A stretch of DNA of 64,000 nt from Streptomyces sp. NBC_00091. Its GTDB lineage: Bacteria > Actinomycetota > Actinomycetes > Streptomycetales > Streptomycetaceae. Shown here piece after piece: positions 26,405 to 34,469 of this stretch. The position numbers and the translations under genes are program-made. The notes under the pieces were generated by a model that was not told where the DNA came from, made no database searches, and saw only the letters and a program-made list of their open reading frames with translations. Position 1 is the first letter of the stretch. Each line of letters starts with the position of its first letter. The stretch is from NCBI RefSeq assembly GCF_026343185.1, contig NZ_JAPEMA010000001.1, positions 4,030,001 through 4,094,000 of the forward strand, read 5' to 3'.

Positions 26405-28327
26405 TCAGTCGACCTCGACGACCGCCTGCGCGAACTGCGCCGCGTACAGCCGCGCGTACGCACCGCCCGAGGACAGCAGCTCCTCGTGCGTGCCCTGCTC
26501 CACGATCGATCCGCTCTCCATCACCAGGATCACGTCGGCGTCGCGGATCGTGGACAGCCGGTGCGCGATCACGAAGGACGTACGACCGTGCGCCAGGCGC
26601 GCCATCGCCTTCTGGATCAGCACCTCGGTACGGGTGTCCACCGAGCTGGTCGCCTCGTCGAGCACCAGGATCACCGGGTCCGACAGGAACGCCCGGGCGA
26701 TGGTGATCAGCTGCTTCTCGCCCGCGCTGACGCCCGCGCCCTCGTCGTCCAGCACCGTGTCGTAGCCGTCGGGCAGGGTGCGGATGAAACGGTCCGCGTG
26801 CGCCGCCCGCGCGGCCTCCTCGATCTCGGCGCGCGTGACCTCGCGCGAGGCGCCGTACGCGATGTTCTCCGCGATGGTGCCGCCGAACAGCCAGGTGTCC
26901 TGGAGCACCATGCCGATCCCGCCGCGCAGCTCCTCGCGGGTCATCTTCGCGATGTCCACCCCGTCGAGGGCGATCTCCCCGCCCGTGACCTCGTAGAACC
27001 GCATCAGCAGATTGACCAGCGTGGTCTTGCCGGCGCCCGTCGGGCCGACGATGGCGACCGTCTGCCCCGGCTCCACCGTCAGCGAGAGGTTCTCGATGAG
27101 CGGCTTGTCGGGCTCGTAGCGGAAGGCCACCTTGTCGAGGGTGACCTGGCCGCGCAGCTCCTCCGGACGCTCCGCGACCTCGACGTCCGGCTCCTGCTCG
27201 GGCGCGTCCAGCAGCTCGTACACCCGCTCCGCCGAGGCGACGCCCGACTGTACGAGGTTCGCCATCGAGGCCACCTGCGACAGCGGCATCGAGAACTGGC
27301 GCGAGTACTGGATGAAGGCCTGCACGTCACCGATCGACAGGGTGCCCGAGGCCACCCGCAGACCGCCGACGACCGCGACCAGCACGTAGTTGATGTTCGA
27401 TATGAAGAACATCACCGGCTGCATGATCCCGCTGACCAGCTGCGCCTTGAAGGAGGCTCGGTACAGCTCCTCGTTCTGCTCGGCGAAGACCGCCGCCGAC
27501 TCCTTCTGCCGCCCGAAGACCTTCACCAGCGAGTGGCCGGAGTACATCTCCTCGACGTGGGCGTTGAGCGTGCCCGTGCTCTTCCACTGCGCCACGAACT
27601 GCGGCTGCGACCTCTTGCCGATCTTCGCGGCGACCACGACCGACACCGGTACGGTCACCAGCGCGACCAGCGCCAGCAGCGGCGAGATCCAGAACATCAT
27701 CACCAGCACGCCGACGATCGTGAGCAGCGAGTTCATCAGCTGCCCCATCGTCTGCTGGAGCGTCTGGCCGATGTTGTCGATGTCGTTCGTCGCCCGGCTC
27801 AGCACCTCGCCGCGCTTCTGCTGGTCGAAGTACGACAGCGGCAGCCGCGACAGCTTCGCCTGCAGCTCCTCGCGCATCCGGTACACGGTGCCGTTCATCA
27901 CGTGGTTCGACAGCCGGGTCGCGACCAGCATCAGCAGGCCCGCCAGCGTGAAGACCACCAGCGCCCAGAGCGCCATGACCCCGACGGCGCCGAAGTCGAT
28001 GCCCTGCCCCGGGGTGAAGTCGGTGCCGGACAGCATGTCCGCCATCCCGCCCTGCCCCTTGTCCCGCAGCCCGTCCAGCGCCTGCTGCTTGGTGAGCCCG
28101 TCCGGCATCTGCCGGCCGACGATCCCCGCGAACACCAGGTCGGTGGCCTCGCCGAGGATCTTCGGCCCGACCACCGCGCAGCCGACGCTGCCGACCACGG
28201 CCGCGACCATGCCCCACAACTTGGCCCGGTCCTGCGCCAGCTGGGCCAGCAGGCGCTTGCCGGACCCCTTGAAGTCCATGGACCGCTGGCCCGGCCCCGT
28301 CATCATCCGTCCTCCGGGCCCGCTCAT
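26405..28327 (-). CDS. ABC exporter subunit, membrane plus ATPase domains (consensus site)
   Basis: A 640-residue half-transporter: six-helix type IV membrane domain in residues 30-350 and an ATPase domain with Walker A GPTGAGKTTL, signature VSAGEKQLITIARA (a variant of LSGGQ), Walker B ILVLDEATSSVDTRTE with the catalytic Glu, and H-loop IAHRLSTIRDAD. The cytoplasmic start MSGPGGRMMTGPGQRSMD is a soluble leader common in this family. Its ATG overlaps the stop of the upstream half-transporter as ATGA, so the two very likely form one heterodimer. Substrate unknown; relatives export drugs or lipids. Confidence 0.93.
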   Translation of the reverse strand: MSGPGGRMMTGPGQRSMDFKGSGKRLLAQLAQDRAKLWGMVAAVVGSVGCAVVGPKILGEATDLVFAGIVGRQMPDGLTKQQALDGLRDKGQGGMADMLSGTDFTPGQGIDFGAVGVMALWALVVFTLAGLLMLVATRLSNHVMNGTVYRMREELQAKLSRLPLSYFDQQKRGEVLSRATNDIDNIGQTLQQTMGQLMNSLLTIVGVLVMMFWISPLLALVALVTVPVSVVVAAKIGKRSQPQFVAQWKSTGTLNAHVEEMYSGHSLVKVFGRQKESAAVFAEQNEELYRASFKAQLVSGIMQPVMFFISNINYVLVAVVGGLRVASGTLSIGDVQAFIQYSRQFSMPLSQVASMANLVQSGVASAERVYELLDAPEQEPDVEVAERPEELRGQVTLDKVAFRYEPDKPLIENLSLTVEPGQTVAIVGPTGAGKTTLVNLLMRFYEVTGGEIALDGVDIAKMTREELRGGIGMVLQDTWLFGGTIAENIAYGASREVTRAEIEEAARAAHADRFIRTLPDGYDTVLDDEGAGVSAGEKQLITIARAFLSDPVILVLDEATSSVDTRTEVLIQKAMARLAHGRTSFVIAHRLSTIRDADVILVMESGSIVEQGTHEELLSSGGAYARLYAAQFAQAVVEVD

Positions 28328-30057
28328 GCGGCCTCCGCCTCCGTCAGCTGGGAGAGCACGATCTCCCGGTAGGTCTCATTGCCGGCCATCAGCTCGTGGT
28401 GGCGTCCCTCACCCACCACCTGGCCCTCGTCGAGGACGATGATCCGGTCGGCGCCGCGGATCGTGGAGACCCGCTGGGCGACGATGACCACCGTCGCGTC
28501 CTCGGTCTCGCGGGCGAGCGCCGCGCGCAGCGCCGCGTCCGTCGCGTAGTCCAGGGCCGAGAAGGAGTCGTCGAAGAGGTAGATCTCCGGGCGCTGCACG
28601 AGCGTGCGGGCGATCGCCAGGCGCTGGCGCTGGCCGCCGGAGACGTTCGTACCGCCCTGGGTGATGGGCGCGTCCAGCCCGGCCTCCAGCTCGGACACGA
28701 AGTCCTTGGCCTGGGCCACCTCCAGGGCCTGCCACAGCTCCTCGTCGGTCGCGTCGGGGCGCCCGTAGCGGAGATTGGAAGCGATGGTTCCGGAGAACAG
28801 GTACGGCTTCTGCGGGACCATGCCGACCGTCTGGGCCAGCAGCTCCGGGTCGAGCCGGCGTACGTCCTCCCCGTCGACGAGGACCTCGCCGCCGGTCGCG
28901 TCGAACAGCCGGGGGACCAGCCCCAGCAGCGTGGACTTGCCGCTGCCGGTGGAGCCGATCACCGCGGTGGTCTCGCCGGGGCGGGCCACCAGGTCCACCC
29001 CGCGCAGCACCGGGACCTCGGCGCCGGGGTAGCGGAAGTCGGCGCCGCGCAGCTCCAGCTGCCCGCGCCGGGCGAGCGTACGCACCGGGTCGACGGGCGG
29101 GACCACGCTGGACTCGGTGTCCAGGACCTCCTGGATGCGCTCGGCACAGACCTCGGCGCGCGGCACCATCATGAACATGAAGGTGGCCATCATCACGGCC
29201 ATGACGATCTGCATCAGGTAGGCGAGGAAGGCCGTCAGCTGGCCGATCTCCATGTCGCCGTTGTCCACGCGCATCGCGCCGAACCAGATGACGGCCACGC
29301 TGGAGATGTTCACGACCAGGATGACGACGGGGAACATCAGGGCGAGCAGTTTGCCCGAGGCCAGCGAGACACCGGTCAGCTCCGAGTTCGCCCTGCGGAA
29401 ACGCTCCTCCTCGTAGCCGTCGCGGACGAAGGCGCGGATCACCCGGTTGCCGGTGATCTGCTCGCGCAGCACGCGGTTGACCACGTCCAGACGGTCCTGC
29501 ATCTGACGGAACAGCGGGCGCGTCTTGAAGACGATCGCACCGACCGAGATGCCCAGCACGGGCACCACGGCGAGCAGCACGCCCGACAGCTTCACGTCGA
29601 GCGAGAGCGCCATGGCGATACCGCCGACGCACATGATCGGCGCCGAGACCATCAGGGTGAAGGTCATCAGCACCAGCATCTGGACCTGCTGGACGTCGTT
29701 CGTCGTACGGGTGATCAGCGAAGGGGCGCCGAACTGGCCCATCTCCCGTGCGGAGAAGCTCTGCACCCGGTCGAAGACGGCGGCCCGCACGTCCCGGCCG
29801 AGCGCGGCCGCGGTGCGGGCTCCGTAGTAGACGGCCCCGACGTTGCAGACGAGCTGGATGAGGGAGACACCGAGCATCAGCGCACCGAAGCGCAGGATGT
29901 AGCCGGTGTCCCCGTTGACGACACCGTTGTCAATGATGTCCGCGTTGAGCGTGGGCAGGTAGAGGCTCGCACTGGTCTGCAGGAGTTGCAGCAGGACCAG
30001 TGCGGCGATCGGTTTCTTGTACGGGCCCAGGTGGGTCCGCAGCAGTCGTATGAGCAC
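28324..30057 (-). CDS. ABC exporter subunit with degenerate catalytic site
   Basis: A 577-residue half-transporter with the same layout as its partner. Walker A is GSTGSGKSTLLG, signature NVSGGQRQRLAIARTL, and Walker B reads IYLFDDSFSALD, with Asp where the catalytic Glu should be. This Glu-to-Asp change is the mark of the degenerate site in heterodimeric exporters such as BmrC/LmrC. The GTG at 30057 is chosen because GGAG lies eight bases upstream; the longer frame begins only with TTG. A good promoter lies 65 bases further up. First gene of a two-gene operon. Confidence 0.92.
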   Translation of the reverse strand: MLIRLLRTHLGPYKKPIAALVLLQLLQTSASLYLPTLNADIIDNGVVNGDTGYILRFGALMLGVSLIQLVCNVGAVYYGARTAAALGRDVRAAVFDRVQSFSAREMGQFGAPSLITRTTNDVQQVQMLVLMTFTLMVSAPIMCVGGIAMALSLDVKLSGVLLAVVPVLGISVGAIVFKTRPLFRQMQDRLDVVNRVLREQITGNRVIRAFVRDGYEEERFRRANSELTGVSLASGKLLALMFPVVILVVNISSVAVIWFGAMRVDNGDMEIGQLTAFLAYLMQIVMAVMMATFMFMMVPRAEVCAERIQEVLDTESSVVPPVDPVRTLARRGQLELRGADFRYPGAEVPVLRGVDLVARPGETTAVIGSTGSGKSTLLGLVPRLFDATGGEVLVDGEDVRRLDPELLAQTVGMVPQKPYLFSGTIASNLRYGRPDATDEELWQALEVAQAKDFVSELEAGLDAPITQGGTNVSGGQRQRLAIARTLVQRPEIYLFDDSFSALDYATDAALRAALARETEDATVVIVAQRVSTIRGADRIIVLDEGQVVGEGRHHELMAGNETYREIVLSQLTEAEAA

Positions 30058-30121
30058 GCGCAGGCTCCGGGTAGGCAAGATCGAGGGGGTTCACTCCATC
30101 TTGTGCCAACCGGCGGCCCGA

Positions 30122-30151
30122 TCCCTACCGCTTTTCGCAAAGCCCGGTCAA
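30122..30151 (-). promoter_or_regulatory. Candidate promoter of the ABC exporter operon
   Basis: On the minus strand TTGACC (30151-30146) and TAGGGA (30127-30122) are separated by 18 bases, a fair HrdB-type promoter, giving a leader of roughly 60 bases. Confidence 0.5.
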
Positions 30152-30218
30152 AAGGAGTAGGCCGCTTCGTGCCGGCGACCCCTTGGTGCCAGGACCCGGC
30201 CCGTGGCCGCCAACCGGC

Positions 30219-31685
30219 CTAGAACCCGCCCGTGTGGCCGGGCTCCTGGAAGGCCCCCGGGTGCAGCTGCTCCCGCGTCGTCACGTACTGCTGGCGCACC
30301 GCCTGCCAGGCCGCGAACTCCTCGCCCGGCTCGAACACCTGGGCCGCCGGAGCCGGCCAGACCGGCGGGGTGTGCGGGGCCAGCGTGCCCTGGCGCACCC
30401 CGAGCGCCCAGGCCGCCTGACGGGCCGCGCCCAGCGCCGCGTAGTCCGCCGGAGCGGGCACGACCACCTGCGTCCCGAACAGCCCCGGAGCGGCGGCCTG
30501 TACGGCGGGCAGCTCGGCGGCGGCCCCGAGCAGGAACACCCGGCGGACCTGGGCGCCCCGGTGCCGCAGCACGTCGAGGGCGTCCACCAGCCCGCACAGC
30601 ATGCCCTCGAAGGCGGCCCGCGCGAGGTGCTCCGGCTTCATCGAGTCCCGGCGCAGCCCGGACAGGGTGCCCGCGGTGTGCGGCAGGTTCGGGGTCCGCT
30701 CTCCCTCCAGATACGGCAGGAGTACGAGCCCGTGTGCACCCGGAGTCGACTTCAGCGCGAGCGCGCTCAGCCCCTCCAGGTCGGTGCCCAGCAGATCGGC
30801 GGTGCCCCGCAGGGCCCGTACGGCGTTCGAGGTGTTCACCACCGGCAGGTGCATGCCGCCCGCGTCGGCGAGGGAGGTGATCAGGCCGCCCGGGTCCGCC
30901 AGCGCCTCGTGGTGCACGGCCATCACCGACCCGGAGGCCCCCAGCGAGACCACCGCGTCCCCCGGACCCAGGCCCAGCCCGAGCACGGCCGCCGTGGTCT
31001 CCCCGGTCCCGGCGGAGATCAGCAGCCCCTCGGGGGTCATCCCGGCGGCGTCGGCGGGACCGAGCACCTCGGGCAGCAGCGCCTGGCGCCCGAGCGCCAG
31101 CTCGACCAGGTCGGGGCGGTACGCGCCGGTGGCCGCCGACCAGTACCCGGTGCCCGAGGCGCCGGCCCGGTCGGTGGTGCGGCGGGCGGGCCGGCCCAGC
31201 AGCTGCCAGACGAGCCAGTCGTGCGGGGACATCAGCACCGCCACCCGGCGCGCGGCCTCCGGCTCGGTACGGGCCAGCCAGGCGAGCTTCGCGATCGGCT
31301 GCGCGGAGTGCGGGACCGAGCCCACGGCCGCCATCCAGGCGGCCCGGCCGCCGAGCGCCTCGACCAGGTCGGCCGCGGCGGCCTGACCGCGCTTGTCGTT
31401 GCCGACCAGCGCGGGCCGCACCAGCGCGCCCTGCGAGTCCAGCGGCAGCACGCCGTGCTGCTGCGCGGAGACCCCGATCGCCTGGACGCCCTCCAGCAGC
31501 CCGCCCCCGGCGGCCTCGCCGAGGGAGAGCAGCCAGGCCTGTGGATCGGTCTCGTGGGGAACGGTGTCACCGGCGGGCTGCGGATGGGGCGCGTAGCCCT
31601 GGCGCAGCACCGCTCCCGTGTCCGTGTCACAGACGACGATGCGAGTGAAGGTGGAAGAGCTGTCCAGCCCGGCGACTATCCCCAT
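30219..31685 (-). CDS. FGGY-family carbohydrate kinase, xylulokinase-like
   Basis: A 488-residue sugar kinase. It starts MGIVAGLDSSSTFTRIVV, the phosphate-binding first strand pair, followed by AIGVSAQQHGVLPL (xylulokinase-type substrate loop), DRAGASGTGYW, LLISAGTGETTAAVLG and VVSLGASGSVMAV for ATP binding, and GLVLLPYLEGERTPN. Xylulose is the likeliest substrate, since SAQQHG resembles the xylulokinase SxQxHG, but no xylose isomerase or sugar transporter is adjacent. ATG at 31685. It stands alone between the exporter operon and a small membrane protein. Confidence 0.85.
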   Translation of the reverse strand: MGIVAGLDSSSTFTRIVVCDTDTGAVLRQGYAPHPQPAGDTVPHETDPQAWLLSLGEAAGGGLLEGVQAIGVSAQQHGVLPLDSQGALVRPALVGNDKRGQAAAADLVEALGGRAAWMAAVGSVPHSAQPIAKLAWLARTEPEAARRVAVLMSPHDWLVWQLLGRPARRTTDRAGASGTGYWSAATGAYRPDLVELALGRQALLPEVLGPADAAGMTPEGLLISAGTGETTAAVLGLGLGPGDAVVSLGASGSVMAVHHEALADPGGLITSLADAGGMHLPVVNTSNAVRALRGTADLLGTDLEGLSALALKSTPGAHGLVLLPYLEGERTPNLPHTAGTLSGLRRDSMKPEHLARAAFEGMLCGLVDALDVLRHRGAQVRRVFLLGAAAELPAVQAAAPGLFGTQVVVPAPADYAALGAARQAAWALGVRQGTLAPHTPPVWPAPAAQVFEPGEEFAAWQAVRQQYVTTREQLHPGAFQEPGHTGGF

Positions 31686-31725
31686 GCGGAGAATTCTGCC
31701 GCACGCCGGGCCGGAACCAGCCGCC

Positions 31726-32025
31726 TCAGGTGTTGCTCGTGCCCCACTCGTCCTCGGAACCCTGTCCCCGCTCCCGCAGCGAGCGCACGTGCTTCGCCAC
31801 GGAGTCCGGCACGGCGTCCCCGACCTTGTCGCCCACCGCGGCGAAGGCCTTGCCCGCGAACTGCCGCCCGGCCTGCCCCGCGCTCTCGGCGGCGTTGCGC
31901 ACCGCCGGGTTCTGCGCGACCCGCCGCGCGGACTTCTTCATCTCCTCGAAGCGCTCGCGCCCCGCGGCCGTGCCCACCACGTATCCCAGGGCTAGTCCGG
32001 CGAGGAACGTGACCTTGTAGCGCAT
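31726..32025 (-). CDS. Small YtxH-like membrane protein
   Basis: A 99-residue protein with one N-terminal hydrophobic segment (VTFLAGLALGYVVGTAAGRER) and a charged Ala-rich helical tail of repeated NPAVRNAAES/AGQAGRQFAG type. The GYVVGTAAGRERFEEM pattern matches small YtxH-like proteins conserved in actinobacteria without known function. The ATG at 32025 (MRYKV) is preferred with AAGGGTGG upstream; a GTG at 32034 would add three residues. Confidence 0.75.
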   Translation of the reverse strand: MRYKVTFLAGLALGYVVGTAAGRERFEEMKKSARRVAQNPAVRNAAESAGQAGRQFAGKAFAAVGDKVGDAVPDSVAKHVRSLRERGQGSEDEWGTSNT

Positions 32026-32170
32026 GCCTGCCACCCTTCGTTGTCTCGGTGCCCGGCCTGCTGCGATACCGATTGGCGGAGCACCCCCCTGCTTGCGCTA
32101 ATCTATGACTCGCAACGGGCGCTCGCCCCCCGGCAAGGCCGGAGGTGGGCTGTTCGGTGCACCGCAGCAA

Positions 32171-32243
32171 TCCCCTGTAGCTCAATTGGCAGAGCAGCCG
32201 GCTGTTAACCGGCAGGTTACTGGTTCGAGTCCAGTCGGGGGAG
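32171..32243 (+). tRNA. tRNA-Asn (GTT), copy 1
   Basis: A 73-base cloverleaf: acceptor TCCCCTG pairs with CGGGGGA, anticodon loop CTGTTAA with GTT, T loop TTCGAGT, discriminator G. CCA is not encoded. An AT-rich -10-like TAATCT lies at 32099-32104. Confidence 0.96.
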
Positions 32244-32248
32244 CGCAG

Positions 32249-32321
32249 TCCCCTGTAGCTCAATTGGCAGAGCAGCCGGCTGTTAACCGGCAGGTTACTG
32301 GTTCGAGTCCAGTCGGGGGAG
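32249..32321 (+). tRNA. tRNA-Asn (GTT), copy 2
   Basis: Identical to copy 1 over all 73 bases, after a five-base spacer (repeat unit 78 bases). The two are surely co-transcribed. Confidence 0.96.
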
Positions 32322-32331
32322 CAGGAAGAGA

Positions 32332-32361
32332 AGAGGGCCCGGGAGGGTCCTCTTTCTTTTT
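32332..32361 (+). terminator. Rho-independent terminator after the tRNA-Asn pair
   Basis: AGAGGGCCC (32332-32340) pairs with GGGTCCTCT (32345-32353) around GGGA, followed by a T-rich run to 32361. Confidence 0.88.
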
Positions 32362-32505
32362 GCCCTGATCCGGGAACCGGGCAGCCTTCGGCGCGGTCTC
32401 TCTGAGCAGGCGCAGCCGATCATGCGGGGCATCCGAGGCAGGAGATCGTATGAGCGGCTATGCTGCGGCAGACGGCGCGCACACATGTACGCGCCACGCC
32501 GTAAA

Positions 32506-32579
32506 GGGGCGGTAGCTCAGCCGGTTAGAGCAGCGGACTCATAATCCGTCGGCCGTGGGTTCGAGTCCCACCCGCCCCA
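32506..32579 (+). tRNA. tRNA with CAT anticodon (elongator Met or Ile2)
   Basis: A 74-base cloverleaf: acceptor GGGGCGG pairs with CCGCCCC, anticodon loop CTCATAA, T stem GTGGG/CCCAC, discriminator A. The CAT anticodon fits elongator methionine or the isoleucine tRNA that is lysidine-modified; the sequence alone does not settle this. Confidence 0.93.
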
Positions 32580-32584
32580 CATGT

Positions 32585-32620
32585 AAGCCGCAGGTGCAGA
32601 AACGATTGCACCTGCGGCTT
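32585..32620. terminator. Terminator after the CAT tRNA
   Basis: AAGCCGCAGGTGCA (32585-32598) pairs perfectly with TGCACCTGCGGCTT (32607-32620), a 14-pair stem with an 8-base loop. Confidence 0.85.
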
Positions 32621-32691
32621 TGGCGTTCAGGGGTGGGTGTCGGTGTGGCGCTCGCCACTTCGGGGCGTCCGGGTCGCGGTGGGGCGGCGGG

Positions 32692-32928
32692 TCAGTCCCA
32701 GCCGATGGTGCCCTTGTCGGTGGCGGCGGAGTCCCAGCCGATCGTCTTGGGGGTGGCCGGGCCGGCCGCCCGCACCGAGTCCCAGCCGATGGTGCCGGGG
32801 GCCGTGGCGGCCTGGACCGAGTCCCACCCGATGGTGCCCGGGGCGGTGGTGACCGCCACGGCGGCCGCGGTGCAGGACAGCAGGGCGGTGAGGCCGGCGG
32901 CAGCGATCAGGCGAGCGGTGCGAGACAT
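32692..32928 (-). CDS. Small secreted protein with four TIGWD repeats
   Basis: A 78-residue product. Residues 1-29 form a Sec signal (MSRTARLIAAAGLTALLSC, then AAAVAV). The rest is almost only repeats: TIGWD at residues 32-36, 46-50, 62-66 and 74-78, joined by Ala/Thr/Pro/Ser linkers, and the last Asp is the C terminus. AGGGGGATTCC precedes the ATG at 32928. The repeat is conserved at protein level with silent changes in the DNA, which argues for coding selection. No known domain is recognised. It could be a precursor of short peptides, a surface ligand, or a self-assembling peptide. It is divergent from a TrmB/LuxR-type regulator at 33410. Confidence 0.75.
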   Translation of the reverse strand: MSRTARLIAAAGLTALLSCTAAAVAVTTAPGTIGWDSVQAATAPGTIGWDSVRAAGPATPKTIGWDSAATDKGTIGWD

Positions 32929-33078
32929 GGAATCCCCCTGGAACACGAACGGTTGCGGTCTGGCGCGCGCTGCACCGGTCCGGCCTTTCGGCCCTGGCCT
33001 GGGGTGGGGCTCCTGCCCCGCCGTCCCGGTGAACACCATCCTGCTGGCCCCGGCGGAGCCGCAGAAGGGGGAACCGAT

Positions 33079-33107
33079 GGCACCAAAGTGACTGGCACCT
33101 TGGTGCC
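33079..33107. promoter_or_regulatory. Wide palindrome upstream of the TIGWD peptide gene
   Basis: GGCACCAA (33079-33086) and TTGGTGCC (33100-33107) are exact inverted arms; GTG and CAC inside extend the symmetry. TGGCACC also occurs as a direct repeat. It lies 150 bases before the peptide start and touches the MITE end at 33109. Confidence 0.5.
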
Positions 33108-33108
33108 T

Positions 33109-33328
33109 CTAGGGGGTGTCTTGTGGGTCAGGCCGGATCAGGGAGCGGCTCCCCCAGCTACCGCTGGGAGGTGCCCCCAGGTGCCGTGCATCGCAAGGCC
33201 GAGGAGGGAGTCAACGCGGTGGGGGCACCTCCCAGCGGTAGCTGGGGGACGTTGGCGACCGACGAGAACGCGGCGAGGTGCGGTGCCAGGCGCCGCGAGC
33301 CCGGCCTGACCTACAAGACACCCCCTAG
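33109..33328. mobile_element. MITE, 220 bp, IS5-like ends, no transposase
   Basis: The outer 28 bases (33109-33136 and 33301-33328) are inverted repeats with one mismatch, starting CTAGGGGGTGTCTTG. CTAG at both ends may be the target duplication. Inside, a second 28-base inverted repeat (33151-33178 and 33221-33248) is perfect and can fold into a long hairpin. There is no coding capacity. Ends of this GGGTGTCTTGT type are found on Streptomyces IS5-family elements, from memory, so it would move with a transposase supplied elsewhere. Confidence 0.85.
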
Positions 33329-33409
33329 GGCTCCGACCTGCACGGCTTTAGGATCAGGACACGTCGGCGAGAAGTCGTCCGTCGACACCATCCAGGCCGG
33401 GGGGCACAC

Positions 33410-34396
33410 ATGCTGGAAGCATTGGGGCTGGACACGTACGTAGAGGCCGTCTACCGGGAGATGCTCGCCGATCCGACCGGCGGAGTGGCCGAATTGTGCG
33501 CACGGCTGTGCATGACCGAAACGCAGGTGCGAGAGGGGCTTGACCGGCTCGTCGACCTCGACCTGCTCACCCCGTCGCGCGACAACGCGGGCGGGCTACG
33601 GGCCGTCAGCCCGGAGGCGGGGCTGGAACAGATACTGCGCCGTCAGGAGGAGGACCTGATCCGCCGTCAGCAGGAGCTGGCGGTCAGCAAGGCGGCCGCG
33701 GCGCGCGCCGTCGCGGAGTTCGCGGGGCTGCGGCCGAACACCGAGTCAGACGGCGCCGAACGGCTCGTGGGCCTCGACGCGATCCAGTCCCGGCTGGAGG
33801 TCCTCGCCCGGGAACTCACCGTCGAATGCCTGTCGATCATGCCGGGCGGCGCCCAGTCCCAGGCCAGCCTGGACGCCTCCAGACCGCTGGACGAGGACGC
33901 GCTGAGACGCAAGGTCCAGCTGCGGTCGGTCTACCAGGACAGCGTCCGCAACGACCCGGCCACCTTGGCCTACGTGCAGTGGGAGACCGACCTCGGGGCC
34001 CAGGTCCGCACCAGCCCGGTGCTGCCGCCCCGACTGGTGATCTTCGACCGGAAGACCGCCGTGGTCCCCATCGACCCCGTGAACTCCCGGCTCGGCGCCC
34101 TGTGCACCACCGCGCCCGGCATCGTCGCCTCCCTCGTCAGCCTCTTCGAGCAGACCTGGGAACAGGCCGTACCGCTCGGCGCCGCCCGCGAGCAGGCCGC
34201 CGAGGACGGGATCACCGCGGGCGAACGGGAGCTGCTCAAGCTGCTGGCCTCCGGCCTGACCGACGAAGCCGCCGGCAAGCGGCTCGGGGTCTCCCTGCGC
34301 ACCGTCCGCCGCCAGATGTCCGCGCTGATGGAGCGGCTCAACGCCACCAGCCGCTTCGAGGCCGGCCTGCGCGCCGCCCAGCGCGGCTGGCTCTGA
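33410..34396 (+). CDS. TrmB/LuxR-type transcriptional regulator
   Basis: A 328-residue regulator. Residues 1-65 form a TrmB-like winged helix (VAELCARLCMTETQVREGLD), 72-105 a coiled coil rich in Gln/Glu/Arg, 120-245 a phospholipase-D-like sensor fold with LVIFDRKTAVVPIDP, and 262-328 a LuxR helix-turn-helix (GERELLKLLASGLTDEAAG, then GVSLRTVRRQMSALMERL). No response-regulator receiver is present. GGGGGG lies five bases before the ATG. It faces the TIGWD peptide gene across a MITE; a TAGGAT -10-like box at 33349-33354 would place its -35 at the MITE junction. Confidence 0.88.
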   Translation: MLEALGLDTYVEAVYREMLADPTGGVAELCARLCMTETQVREGLDRLVDLDLLTPSRDNAGGLRAVSPEAGLEQILRRQEEDLIRRQQELAVSKAAAARAVAEFAGLRPNTESDGAERLVGLDAIQSRLEVLARELTVECLSIMPGGAQSQASLDASRPLDEDALRRKVQLRSVYQDSVRNDPATLAYVQWETDLGAQVRTSPVLPPRLVIFDRKTAVVPIDPVNSRLGALCTTAPGIVASLVSLFEQTWEQAVPLGAAREQAAEDGITAGERELLKLLASGLTDEAAGKRLGVSLRTVRRQMSALMERLNATSRFEAGLRAAQRGWL

Positions 34397-34411
34397 GACC
34401 GGCCCCGAACG

Positions 34412-34452
34412 CCGCGGCCGCGGGTGCCTGGAGCGGGCACCCGCGGCCGTGG
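34412..34452. terminator. Bidirectional terminator
   Basis: A 17-pair stem (34412-34428 with 34436-34452) with a 7-base loop lies between the stops of the regulator and the ligase. Confidence 0.82.
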
Positions 34453-34469
34453 TCGTCCCGGAGGACCGG

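Noticed and set aside
32105..32368. Open frame across the tRNA genes
   Set aside because: Its duplicated PVAQLAEQPAVNR pattern is just the translated tandem tRNA-Asn.
33151..33248. CRISPR-like repeat
   Set aside because: Only two copies in inverted orientation; it is the inner stem of the MITE.
32141..33430. Integrative element at the tRNA genes
   Set aside because: No integrase, no duplicated tRNA 3' end and no phage genes are seen; only the MITE is mobile-looking.
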